NCBI GenBank assembly: GCA_951799445.1
Contig: OX637296.1
Coordinates: forward strand, 9,176,001-9,240,000
Direction: 5' to 3'
Source: Pseudisothecium myosuroides
Lineage: Eukaryota > Streptophyta > Bryopsida > Hypnales > Lembophyllaceae
DNA: 64,000 bases
The stretch's first letter is position 1; each line of letters opens with the position of its first letter. Made by a program: the position numbers and the translations under genes. Below, in pieces: positions 38,090 through 48,969 of this stretch. The notes under the pieces were generated by a model, which ran no database searches, had not been told where the DNA came from, and worked only from the letters and a program-made list of their open reading frames with translations.

Positions 38090-40339
38090 ATGAAACTCTC
38101 TACATTAAAGGAACATTTAAGCATGTTGATTGTTCTATTATGTTTTGTAACATGTGTCCCTTGATCCCAAAACTAGCTGACTTCAAAAAAAGAGCTTGGC
38201 GTTCAAATCATGTTGTAGTTCCTAGAGGAGAACGTTCTATGCCATGGGGTATGTACATTTTGATTATCTTCAACATGAGGAGTTGATTACCTCAGCTAGA
38301 GAATGGGAGAGGAGAGTTGATGCATATAGTGGCCAAGTTTTTATGTTGAATTTAGCTTTGACTAGAACAACAACAGCCAATGAGTATCTTTAACATAAAT
38401 TGAAGACTACTTTGATTGAAGGCTCACTTCTTGAAATAGCAGAGCTTTTTAGGAAGGCTGCAGATTGTGGAGCTTTTCAGAAGAGGTCCACTTTATATAA
38501 TCTTTTGTTTGATACAACCTCCAATTTGCTATCTGTTCATAAAGATGGTGGGGATGGTCATGGAAAGAGGTACCATCCAAGTACTGTAAAATTATTTGAA
38601 GTAGTCCACAATTTTGGTGGGGCTTCTACACATAATTTCCTTTCTTCCAATTTGTTAGGGCCAGTTGTGAATACTAGCCAAAAGATGTATAAAAATGAAG
38701 GGTTCTTGTATACACTTGGTTTGAATGAAGAAATATTTATTCACTTGTCATCAATACTAACAAAGTACAAAGCCAAACTTGGAATTTCAAGTCCTATTCC
38801 TTTTGAGTGCTCTGAAGAGGAGACCACATGTGTTGCACTTGCAACTCTGAATAGGCGCAATGACTTCATTGATGGATTTTGTGGGACTAAACCTTCTCTT
38901 GAAACTCCTCATAAATGTTCATTTGATCCCAAACCATCAACTGCTACCTTTGAGTCAATTACAAATGCTTTTTCAAGTATGGAGGTTGGTAATATGTGTC
39001 GTGTATTAGTGGCAAATCCCTTGGTGAAAGGAATGCCTAGATTGATATATGAAATATTAACCACATGCAATAAGTTTGATGCTGCCCATGTGAAGTTGCA
39101 ATGGACACGTGTTGCAGCTTTGCACAAGAAGCATCTAGAGGTGGCTATTGGTCCTCTTAGAGGGCATGCAAGTGATGGTGATGCAAGGAGGAGAAAATTG
39201 ATGTTGGAGAGCATTTACAAGGATACATTTGGGTTGAATGAAGATGGCTTTTTGATGAAGTCAGAGATTGTTGATGGACAACCATTAATCATGGTACAAG
39301 ATCCAATACATGTTGGTAAGAAACTTCGGAATCCTTTGTTGAGTCCTTGAAGGACAATATTTTGGGGTCATTTTTTGGCTCACAAAAACCATTTGCAATT
39401 GGTCATTGAGTTGTTTACTAGAGATGAGCATGGTTTGTTGGATGAAGATATAAATGTAAAGGATAAATGAAACTATCCAGCTATACAACGTATTTCATTT
39501 CCTCGGGTTAGAGCATATTTGGAGAAATTACACACTGGAATATCTGTAGAAGGAGTCTTTAGAAAGGAATGTGTGTTGGGTACAATCATTCACTTAGAAG
39601 TGATATGGGCATTCATAGAGATTTTCTATGGACGTGAAACAATATATGAGAGGATAATGCTTGCATCATTTGTCACTCATATGCTTTATTACGGGACAGA
39701 ATACATCCTCCATCAAAAGCATGGTCATACCATTGGAGGCAATTGGATGAGTAGAGAGACTCGCACTGATTGCCTCATATCTTGTCATGTTGCTGTTAAT
39801 TATGTTAGAATGATGAGAAATAACTACCCCCATTTGTCATGTCCATTAAGTAATATAGGTTTAGATTTCTGTGAGGATTTTTTTCCCTCCTTGGGCAACA
39901 AGTGAAGAACAAGCATATATTTTTTGTTGGAGAAGCTGTTGAAAGATGTTCTCACATTGGCAGAACTGAGCAAATTAAATATTCTAATGATGGAATATCA
40001 TTTGCTCAATCCCGACGGAGGAAAAATATATGGTGGTTATCAAATGCCCAAGTGGCAGGTTCTAACTTGTGCGATTATGCCTCAGTGACTAATGAGAATC
40101 TTAAGAAGGCTTGGCGTGAGGGCATTGTCATAGCGCAGAATAGGTCTCAGAGGGCTGCCATGAAGGAAATACTCCAAACTTTAGGGAAATGGACTAATCC
40201 TTGCCCTCCTTCTTTTAGTCATGAATCATTAGCTCATAATACACATGAAAATTGTATGGAAAAAACTAGCAATTGGACATTGATCCTACCAGATTATGAG
40301 ATCTTTTGGAAATTCGCTTGGTGCGTGACAAACTCTTAG
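38090..40339 (+). pseudogene. Decayed eukaryotic transposase-like protein
   Basis: Three main coding blocks follow each other. The first part (about 38100-38280) contains FCNMCPLIPKLADFKKRAW and then shifts frame. Block 38400-39350 (316 codons) includes RYHPSTVKLFEVVHNFGGAS and ends near QDPIHVGKKLRNPLLSP. After a TGA the frame continues (GHFLAHKNHLQLVIELF, then DK-stop-NYPAIQRI). Blocks 39519-39905 and 39902-40339 overlap by a few bases in different frames (GEAVERCSHIGRTEQIKYS). The D-x2-H-x3-KLRN...DKxNY pattern resembles uncharacterised transposase-like proteins of animals and plants. I cannot name the superfamily. With at least two stops and two frame changes it cannot make a full protein. 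It may have been one gene with the zinc-finger frames at 33.7-35.1 kb. Confidence 0.55.
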
Positions 40340-40482
40340 TGCTCAGGTTGAGTTTGTTAGACTTCAACAACGAAATTACGGTTTCTTTCTTATTTCAGAA
40401 GGACGCTCCTTATCAGGGGGCATTGTGCCTGCTAGAAGATATGCTAGGTATAATTTATACACAATTTGGTGTCTGTTAAGGT

Positions 40483-40770
40483 TTGGAGATTGTGGAAGGA
40501 GTTCTTCAGCCCCAGGCTATTCCCATTGCTAACCCTCTATGGAGGAGGGGAGGAGTCCTTTTAGGACCCATTGTTGTGAGGACGAACTATCCTTTATATA
40601 CTGTAGGGGAAGTGCAATGCTTGGCCCTTACACAAGGCTTGACCCGTTCTAACGCCAATGAACGAACGCCGGGAACGCCAATTCTAAGTATTGAATTGCG
40701 TTGCGAATGCGTCTCGGATCAGTCGAAAGCGGGCAAACATAAGGATCGTGCTGTATATGTGTTGCATTAG
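40483..40770 (+). other. GC-rich open island, possible organellar DNA
   Basis: A 95-codon open frame in about 290 bp is much less AT-rich than its flanks (motifs LSIELRCECVSDQSKAGKHK and GPIVVRTNYPLYTVGEV). The abrupt composition change and the phrase-like protein text resemble conserved non-nuclear (mitochondrial) DNA, and a definite cox1 fragment exists 12 kb away. I do not recognise the source for certain. The alternative is the 3' end of the transposon. Confidence 0.3.
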
Positions 40771-41579
40771 CAATTTTTCAATTCAATTGCTGGCTCTCTG
40801 TTTGGGGTTCAAGGTTCGGGGCTCTTAATTGTTGAAAGCATTTTGGGCTTTGGTTTGGTAGTGGATACGAATTGGGTGTTTGTTGGTGCCGCAATTGTAG
40901 GTCCAAATCTTAGGAATACATGAATGTGTTTGTTGGCTTTTTATTGGGGGATTAAGGGTTTGGGCAACTTGAGCCTCTTAATTGGTGAAAGGATTTTTAG
41001 TTTTGGAGTTTGTTAATGTCCAGGAGTTCCTAACAACGATGTACATTAAGGTCATTAATGCACATGAGTCATGTCCTTGTTGAACGTTAGTCTTCACGCA
41101 CGAGAATTTTTTATATAATTTATTTGTTCCAATACCTTTTGGAGCTCAGTGGTGGTGATGCCTTAATGGCCGCATTAGATTATATAGGCCAAAGCAAGAA
41201 GCTTGAGATAATAAGTTTAATATCATTTGTTGCAATTATGAAACATTTGAGGTGACAAGTGTTCATTTCTCTACATAGAGGTAGCTTGGATCCTTGTTTT
41301 CACAAATGTTTAGCATATCACGTAAGAGCCATGTAAGCACCACTTGTTCATGCTCATTCTTGTTACTTGGACTGAAGTTGGCATCGAATAAAATGATGTA
41401 ATTAGATAAAAATATGATTTTCATATCATTCAAGGTGTAGGATTTCTTGTTATTTTGAACTTGTTGGTTCAACCTTTGCCCCTCACTTCATATGAGGTAC
41501 ATGTTTAATAGAAAGTTGAAGCTACTTAGGAATGATGTCTCAACAATACAACCATCTAAAACTTACCTCCTTTGTGCAG
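40771..41579. other. Region upstream of the RPB7-like exons, no N-terminal exons found
   Basis: I looked for the missing first half of RPB7 in all three plus-strand frames and did not find it. Only AT-rich sequence without domains is present. Confidence 0.4.
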
Positions 41580-42477
41580 ATAGTTTTCTTTGCTGAAGCT
41601 AGCCCTGTACAAATCTTTGTATCATATCTTGTAAGCCTGCAGACTTTTCTGTCAAGTGTACAGTGAGTTTCTTGTCGTTTGCCGAGGAATTGATGATTTG
41701 ATAGTCTTCTTTTCTTTGTTATTCGGTCAGAGGCAACTTTTAGATGTTACTCAATCTGAACATTCTTTCGCTAGATTCTATCAACCTTTGAAGAATCTTT
41801 GCACACTTGAACTATGTCATATTTACATTTTTCCTAATCCGGTCAGGATGATTTAAATCCTCATGTTTACCTTGTGTTTTGACAATTGATACCAGATGAT
41901 ATGGTTTTTCAATCAGGAGATGTTCCGAGTTATGAAACTTTAGATGGCTCAGTATGAAAGTGTCCTCTTCTACAAGGTGACAATTTCAAAAAAGATATTC
42001 TTGATGTTGATTTAATGAAGATTTTATCAATTATGCACGACTCAGAAGCTTCATGTGCCTTGCTAGTTGTGTGCTTGCATTTTTGAACAACTCAGAGAAT
42101 GTCAAAGTTTCGTGCTTTAAATTTGTGCTTATTTGCTCATATTGCCATTCTTCGTCATGCAGATAAGAATACAAAAGGATAGTGAAGTACAGCTCAAAAT
42201 TGTGGGTACTCGAGTTGACGCAACAGAGATTGTAAGCTGTCTTCCATTGCCATCAATGGCAATGCAACATCCAACTCATAGGTGCTTCTTTTTCTTTTAT
42301 GTTTAGTTTCTCAAGTTTTGGAACTTTTTAGGGGGGAATTTGTAATATGCACAATGCTGGATATTTTGCTTCTTTCTGTATAGTAGATTCAAAATTTTAT
42401 TTTTTTTGCAGTTCTGTATTGGCACTTTCAAGGACAACTTTCTGGGAGTTACTGGTGATCTTGGGGGAGTCACTTGA
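41580..42477 (+). pseudogene. RPB7-like RNA polymerase II subunit, C-terminal half only
   Basis: Four exons can be read: 41580-41630 (IVFFAEASPVQIFVSYL), 41889-41951 (IPDDMVFQSGDVPSYETLDG, then S), 42163-42231 (IRIQKDSEVQLKIVGTRVDA, then TEI) and 42412-42477 (FCIGTFKDNFLGVTGDLGGV, then T and TGA). They match the S1/OB-fold half of RPB7 in order and without internal stops, about 82 of about 176 residues. Donors GTAAGC, GTATGA and GTAAGC and acceptors TGTGCAG, CATGCAG and TTTGCAG are good. The second exon lacks an AG acceptor (ATTG instead). RPB7 with RPB4 forms the polymerase stalk. Retained introns mean DNA-level duplication, not retroposition. It is probably a truncated duplicate. A gene with diverged 5' exons is the alternative. 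Confidence 0.75.
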
Positions 42478-42754
42478 GGAGTTCTATTTAATAGAGAGTT
42501 GCCTTTACAAAGCTTGGATCTAGTATGAAAGAAATTTAGGAGACATTTTCGGAACTAGCACCTGCTTTAGAGCATCATGAAAAGGTTGGAAACATAAGAA
42601 ACCAATTGTGAAAGCTAAGAAACGCAAGAGGCATACAATTGCTTCTATCGTCCTAGCCTTTGATTATCCTTTGAGAGAGTTTTCCCTTGGATTTTCCTTT
42701 CCTGTGCTAGTGATTGATTTTTACGATCCCAGACCAAATGTCATTGACAACTAT

Positions 42755-43180
42755 GAGTAAGGTACTATGGCCTAAAAGTAACCATTTAAGGGCTAGTCTG
42801 CCTTTTTCACAGGTTTCCATGAATAGAAATATTTTTGGATCATTTTTCAGAGAAAGAAAAATGGATGTGGAATGTTATACAAGTGGTTTCATATTTTTTT
42901 GAATTATTTTTGAATTACTTATGAATTTTCAAAAAAAATTGTTGTAGGCACCTATTTGTGACCCTAGGTCTTCCAAAATCTAACCACTACAGTAGCAACT
43001 TCTAAAGTGATTTGAATAAATGAAGGCCAATGATTGGCTCTTGCAATAAACAATGCTTTTCTCTCGATTCTCTCAATGGCTTGAGAGGTCCATTTAAGGA
43101 TCACCTAATGTTCATTTCAGATCTAAATATAGGGTCGATTTGAAGAGGCCGCTCGCTTTTAGAGCAAACTACCTTACCTC
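42755..43180 (+). mobile_element. MITE, first of a related pair
   Basis: The element is 426 bp. Left end GAGTAAGGTACTATGGC faces the right end CAAACTACCTTACCTC (inverse GAGGTAAGGTAGTTTG). The interior (AAGGGCTAGTCTGCCTTTTT, TATTTGTGACCCTAGGTCTT) is shared with 43587-44006 in the same orientation. Confidence 0.7.
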
Positions 43181-43586
43181 AGAGCTCTGACCCTTTTTGG
43201 ATCAATAATCCAGTCAATAGTTCCTTTAGACAGGGTTGTTGTTCTTGTGTTGCTCTCACTACCCTGTTGGCTTTGTTGGGGACCCTGTATGAACAAATTC
43301 TGAAGTAATGGTAGTCAGAAAAACCAAAGTGGATCCTCTATCCAATCAATAAATTTCAAAATTGGCCAATTTTAGATGACTTGTCTGAATGCATTGACAA
43401 TTTTTGGTGAACTTAAGAGCAGGTAGAACCAAGCACCACCAACTTGAGGGGTTTTGCAGGTGTTTCAAGGTAATAAACCCAAAGGGCCATGTGCAGCTTT
43501 TAGCTTCTGAGCCTGAGCTTCTTTTGCTACAGGGGATTGGTATCCAAAGTTGCATATGTTTTTAATGGGGATGATTCTGTGGTAGT

Positions 43587-44006
43587 CACTAAGGTAGGAG
43601 GCTCAGAAATGGAGCGTCTAAGGGCTGGTCTGCCTTTTTCATGTATTTCCTTGGACGGGAATATTTTTAGGTCATTTTTCAGACATAGAGGAATTGATGA
43701 GGAATCTAACCCAAGTGGTTTCGTATTTTTTCGAGCATTTTTGAATTACTTATGAATTTTCAAACGAGTTGGGTTGTAGGTCCCTATTTGTGACCCTAGG
43801 TCTTTCATAAACGGTTCACTTGCAATTCTAAATAAAAATGGGGAAAGCAAAGAGAATGATTGGCTCTTGCAATTAATAATGCTTTTTTCCTTGATTCATT
43901 CAATGACTATGTCTCTCAATTTCAGAACCGACTCATGTCCATTTCACAGCCATTTATAGGGTCCATTCTTAATGCCCGCTCTGTTTTACAGCCTCCTACC
44001 TTAGTG
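43587..44006 (+). mobile_element. MITE, second of a related pair
   Basis: The element is 420 bp with perfect 17-bp terminal inverted repeats CACTAAGGTAGGAGGCT / AGCCTCCTACCTTAGTG. It shares AAGGGCTGGTCTGCCTTTTT and TATTTGTGACCCTAGGTCTT with the copy at 42755-43180. The termini begin CACTA, but no 3-bp target duplication is seen, so a CACTA/EnSpm assignment is not secure. Confidence 0.8.
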
Positions 44007-45475
44007 GCAAGGTACTGAAATACTTGCCTTGAATATCAAAGTGCCAAAATCTCAAATATATGTTTCTTGAAGCCCATTCTAAAGGTGGAATTTTGTGTTT
44101 CAACATTTTTGTTAAAAAATTGCATATTCAACAACTTTCACACATTGACAACATGTTGTAAAATGAATTGAAAAATACGCAAGAGCAAAAGTAATAAAAA
44201 AAAATTCGTCTTAGATATCTTTAAAAAAAATTAAATGGAAGGAGGTCCAAAATGAAAGAAAAAACTAAATTGCTAATAATTTTGACTTGAAATTGTGAAA
44301 GTCAATCCCAATGGTGAATTTTTTTTAATTTTTTTTAATTACAAAAATTTATATAAATTTGCAAAAAACAACATAGTAGTATCTTAATTTCTTAAAAGTT
44401 AAATAATCAAATTAAATATCAAACATTATCCCAATACGAGCGCAAAGAATTATAGGTGTTTGATGAGTGCCCTTCAAAAACCTATTTGTCTAGGACTCTG
44501 ATGTTTTTTTTGGCAAATTACCTTAATTATAGGGTTGCATCCTTTGAAGGACAAAATTTGAATCCTATTTAAAAAAATTACAAAGTGATACATAACCATT
44601 AAGCAATAGACTCAACCCAAAGGACTAGGCTTGAGAGGCCGAGTTTTTTAGAGAACCTTCAAAATACTCCTCTAGAATGTTCAACTACATGTGAACTTCC
44701 TTGGTATCATTTTCTTTATCTTTACAAAATGCATCTATCAATTTAAGTCTTGGACATTGAATTATGATTTGAACTAGTAGTTTTTGCATTGGAAAGTTTA
44801 ATAAAAACTTCAAATAGTGGCTTTGAGGTTGTCCATGGCCTTGAAGAAGGTGGAAGCTCATCATTGATTGGTCATTTCAAGAAGCTACATCGTGCTGTTT
44901 TGGTGAATATAAATATTTCATTTCAAATATTGAATGATTGTGCTTTTGAGTTTGACTACTTCTTATAATAAGTCAGTACCAACATATATTAAGTATTGTA
45001 TTAAATTATGATAAATGTTCAAATGATGTTGAAAAATCATAAAAAGAACAATCTCTTAAATACTCTTATAATTGAGCATTGCATAAAACTGATCAATTCT
45101 ATACACATGTCACAAACACATTGTATCAAATATGAAAAAGCATGTAAATTGTACCCTACCTAATTTCATCATCCTCAAAGTAAATGTAAGGTAGTATAGT
45201 AACCAATTTGAAACCTGTAGATAGTATACCGTATTCAATAATTGTAGTCATTTTACAAGTGCTTGAACTTCTTATTAATGTATTCTAGTGATTGTTTTTT
45301 CTTTAATTTTAACCTCTATTTACAATCTTGTATATTTCCCTCTCTTCAAAGACAAATGATTTTTTGAGTAGGGATAGAGATTTTTTGCAGGAGTCATGGT
45401 TTCTAATTCTATAGAGTGTCATTTTCCCTTGGAATTGAATTTTGCACTTGTAATTTAATATGGCTTTAAAAAGAC
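44007..45475. other. AT-rich intergenic DNA
   Basis: No gene or terminal repeat is supported. Confidence 0.45.
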
Positions 45476-45961
45476 TTAATTCAAAACAATAAGTAGTTGC
45501 GAAAGTAATGAAGACCAACAACTCATATAAAAAATAAAACTAGAATTGAGATCACTAGACATAAAATGATGAAGGCAAGGATGAGGTTGAGGGTGACATA
45601 ATGGATTTTGTTTTACAAGATGAGCATATGCATCATATTCTTCATGTCTTTTTAGATGAATATCCTCTTGTTTTCTTTTTGGATGAGTATCAACAAGTTT
45701 GGCAACAATTGGAAACTTTTTCATATTGAAAGCCATGGAAATCATAACAAGGATAACGAAAACGAATACAAAGAATTTTTTGTTCTTCCAATTCTTACAT
45801 TTGAAATTGATAGGAAATATTCTAGAATGTCTATACCTAATTTTTTGTACAAATTTCTTTTTGTAGATGAGATAGAGAGCTGTTGAAGACACTATAGTAG
45901 CTGTTACTGCAGTTTTTGTGACTACCTCTATTTGTTGTCCATTGCCAAAAGTTTGTGACAT
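45476..45961 (-). CDS. Hypothetical protein, 161 codons
   Basis: The open frame is unusually long for such AT-rich DNA. The predicted protein begins MSQTFGNGQQIEVVTKTAVT and has two hydrophobic stretches (about residues 17-33 and 61-79) that could be membrane segments, separated by a basic region (KKKFVQKIRYRHSR). The C-terminal part is histidine- and proline-containing and less convincing. No family is recognised. It could be the first exon of a spliced gene or a chance frame. Confidence 0.25.
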   Translation of the reverse strand: MSQTFGNGQQIEVVTKTAVTATIVSSTALYLIYKKKFVQKIRYRHSRIFPINFKCKNWKNKKFFVFVFVILVMISMAFNMKKFPIVAKLVDTHPKRKQEDIHLKRHEEYDAYAHLVKQNPLCHPQPHPCLHHFMSSDLNSSFIFYMSCWSSLLSQLLIVLN

Positions 45962-46560
45962 AGATAAGAACTGAATGTTTTTTTTTCTAATCTCTTACAA
46001 TATCTTGTAGATCTTAAAGTGAGTTTTCAAATGAAGAGACTTTTAAATTTTGTGAATTTCAAAAAACATAGATTTTTTTTCTAGTTTTTATATAAAGAAC
46101 ATAAATTATGACATAGTAGTAATGCCTAGATTGTTCAATACAAACTTATTTTTTTCAATTTCATCTTCAAATTTTATCATGATGATCACTTTCAAATATT
46201 GAATATCATATATTTAAATTTAGCTTAAATTTGATAAACCATTATTCGAAATTAGATTAGTCATTCATAGAAAAAGTATCTTTTAATAATAAGATGATGA
46301 ATACAAATTATTTGCAAACAATTTTTATATCTTTGAAGATCTTTAGTAGCAAGAAATTTGACAAAATAGTGTTTCTAAGGATTCTTTTGTTGTCTATAGA
46401 TTAATACTGAATTATTAGAATGTAAAATTCAAAATGAACAAGCTTTTATTTTTATATTTATTATAATACAGTGGTGACCTTTCAACACATTTAGGATACA
46501 TTATTTATTTCAATATATTGAAATGGCAGTTTTGAGTGGTTTTTGAAGGAAAAAATACCT

Positions 46561-46999
46561 TGTGAGCATAATTTGGTGTGCATTTTCAAAGTTTTTAGTT
46601 TGTGGAATTGCTGTTTTTTCTTCCCTTCGAGGTATGCTGCGATTCTTGTTGTGCATAATATGGTGTGCATTTTTGAAGTTTTAGTTTGTGGAATTGCCGT
46701 TTTTTCTTCCCTTCGAGGTATGCTGCGATTCTTGTTGTGCATAATCTGGTGTGCATTTTTGAAGTTTTAGTTTGTGGAATTGCTGTTTTTTCATCCCTTC
46801 GAGGTATGCTGTGATTCTTGTTGTGCATAATCTGGTGTGCATTTTTGAAGTTTTAGTTCGTGGAATTGCCGTTTTTTCTTCCCTTTGAGGTATGTTGCGA
46901 TTCTTGTTGTGCATAATTTGGTGTGCATTTTTGAAGTTTTAATTCGTGGAATTGCCGTTTTTTCTTACCTTCGAGGTATGCTGCGATTCTTGTTGTCAA
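46561..46999. repeat. 86-bp tandem repeat, five copies
   Basis: Units starting GTGTGCATTTT begin at 46576, 46663, 46749, 46835 and 46921, giving periods of 87, 86, 86 and 86 bp. Each contains GTGGAATTGC(C/T)GTTTTTTC, CTTCGAGGTATGCTG and GATTCTTGTTGTGCATAAT. Copies differ by only a few substitutions, so the array is young. Frames on both strands across it are artefacts of the repetition. Confidence 0.95.
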
Positions 47000-47169
47000 C
47001 ATTTTGCACAACATTGCACTTCCACATTTAGCTCAACATTTTGTGCTTCCCATTCTGTCTGGTTGCGATTCTTGATTATTGTCACCATTTGATTCACATT
47101 AGTCTGCGTAGCTCATTAGGGCTTCAGTGGGAGTGTTTGGAGCTTGCACCAGGTATCGCATCTCGCAGC

Positions 47170-47875
47170 ATGGAGGGCAATCACACTATGGAGGGCGGGT
47201 AAGTCCTAGATGTTCTCCATCATTATACTTGGGGATGTTATGTGTGCGTGAATTCAGGAGATATAATTTGTACTATTTGGATCTAGATCCTGGTTGAATG
47301 TCGATTACAAATTCTTCAAATTCGTTCTCACATTGCTCACCCGATGCGGTAATCTATGTTAATGTAAATCAATTTAATTAGAGAAATGGATAATTGACTT
47401 TTCAAGGCTCAGCTACTAGTAGACACTTAAACTTAGTTGTGAGTAATGAGGCTATTTCAATAATAGAGATTAGCGGTTATACTTCATGCAACGTTGAATT
47501 TGTTTCAAGCATTCAGGGAGAGTCTAAGATAGGAGGTTAATAAATTGCCCATTTAAACCTACCTATCTCATCAATGACTATAATAGATATTTCAAGGAGC
47601 ATGTCACTCATTCCTAAATAGGGGATGCATTTAGGACTTGGTCAATTTAAAGACCTCCTAAATTAGGGTGAATTATGGAAGGTGATTACATAAGGCAGTG
47701 ATCTTGTTAGCTTAATAGAGTTTGTTTTGCTAATTTTTGTAGGCATCCGCTAGGCTATCGTTTGGAGCACAATGATTAGACTATCAACTTGATTTTTGCC
47801 CTCGTCTCCTTCAGTGAGCCTCACGATAGGCGGTTTGTACACTATTTTTTGCCCCGTTTGTTGGGAGGTCTATAG
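47170..47875 (+). other. Possible truncated spliced gene start
   Basis: ATG at 47170 opens MEGNHTMEGG and runs into a strong donor GTAAGT at 47199. A pyrimidine-rich acceptor (CTCGTCTCCTTCAG) at 47801-47814 would continue in frame as EPHDRRFVHYFLPRLLGGL before a stop at 47873-47875. The upstream 86-bp array and the leader-like sequence TTGGAGCTTGCACCAGG would fit a promoter region. No domain is recognised, and this may be the remnant 5' end of a gene. Confidence 0.2.
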
Positions 47876-47989
47876 TAGGTGGGCGATGGCTCGTCTCTTT
47901 CGCATGTGTCCGTGTCTACAGAGGTTTGCGGAGGGAGAAGACTCGGAGGCAGACAATATCCCACCTATCTCAGGAGCCGTCCCAGGGAT

Positions 47990-48195
47990 CCCACCCATCC
48001 CGCCGCGCTCCTGTTGCCCGCCTACCATCTTGCCGCGATTCCCGTTGCGCTTCCTGTTGCGCTTTCCATTGCCCGTTTCGTCACCCATTCCGCCGCGCTT
48101 CCTATTGTGCTTCCCACCGCCCTTCCCGCCGCGCTTCCCATTGCTCGTCCTACCGCTGGTCCCGCCGTTTGTCCCGCCTACTATCCCAGTGATCA
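47990..48195. repeat. C/T-rich degenerate minisatellite
   Basis: Approximately 11-13-bp units of the type CCCGTTGCGCTTC, CTGTTGCGCTTT and CCGCCGCGCTTCC repeat across about 200 bp. They are far more GC-rich than the surroundings. The resulting Pro/Arg/Leu-rich frames on both strands are attributed to the repeat. Confidence 0.65.
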
Positions 48196-48969
48196 CCATA
48201 CCCGAGGCCGACCATGCTGTCGTGGATACTGTCAGAGGCATTGCCCTCACCTTCTGGCATACCAAGAGATGACTTGGTGCTACATACTATGAGTCTATGA
48301 CATGACATTGCGTGAGTACAATGGACTCAACTTTTATAACTTATATATGCAATTTTGAATGTATCGTATTTAGTTCTGTAACTTAGGGAAGAATTGCACA
48401 GTAACTAACTTCTTTCTTCGTCTGCATTGTCCAGGAAACCGCTGCGGAACCGAAAAAGAGTCTTCTGTTACTGGTAGTTACTAGGGTGTTGAAGCATGGC
48501 ATGTTGATCCTTTAGTCTTTTGGAATTTGAAGCTAGAGGTGTCAAAAAAGTTACCACATGATAACTGGCTTGTGGCAGCCAAGCGTTCATAGCAACGTTG
48601 CTTTTTGATCCGTCGATGTGGGCTCTTCCTGTCATTGTGAAGCAGAATTCACCAAGTGTTGGATTGTTCACATGACAAAAAAAAATTGCAATAGACAATA
48701 AGCAATTTTTTGCGTTTAATGCTGTCAATTCTCTTCATTGTCAATGTCAGTTTTGTTACATGGTTGCTCAATGGGATGCAGATGATGAACACTGTATCGT
48801 AATTTAGCTTTTCTGGAGTCGGCAGTTTTCCTACTATTTATCACGACTCATCACTGGAACTGAGTTGTGAAGCAGTTCTGATTGTTTTCTCCTGTTTTCT
48901 TTTAGGGTTTATGAATTATTAGAATGTTGACCTAAATTGCATTCAATTGATCATACAATACATGACTAA

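Noticed and set aside
46491..46914. Several 75-85-codon frames on both strands with repeated protein text
   Set aside because: They are produced by the 86-bp tandem repeat. The period is not a multiple of three, so the repeated peptide changes frame between units.
46561..46999. CRISPR-like array
   Set aside because: Repeats are directly adjacent 86-bp units without unique spacers, in eukaryotic DNA.
47796..48292. Overlapping Pro-, Arg- or Gly-rich frames of up to 158 codons
   Set aside because: They arise from a GC-rich minisatellite and remain open on both strands because of composition.
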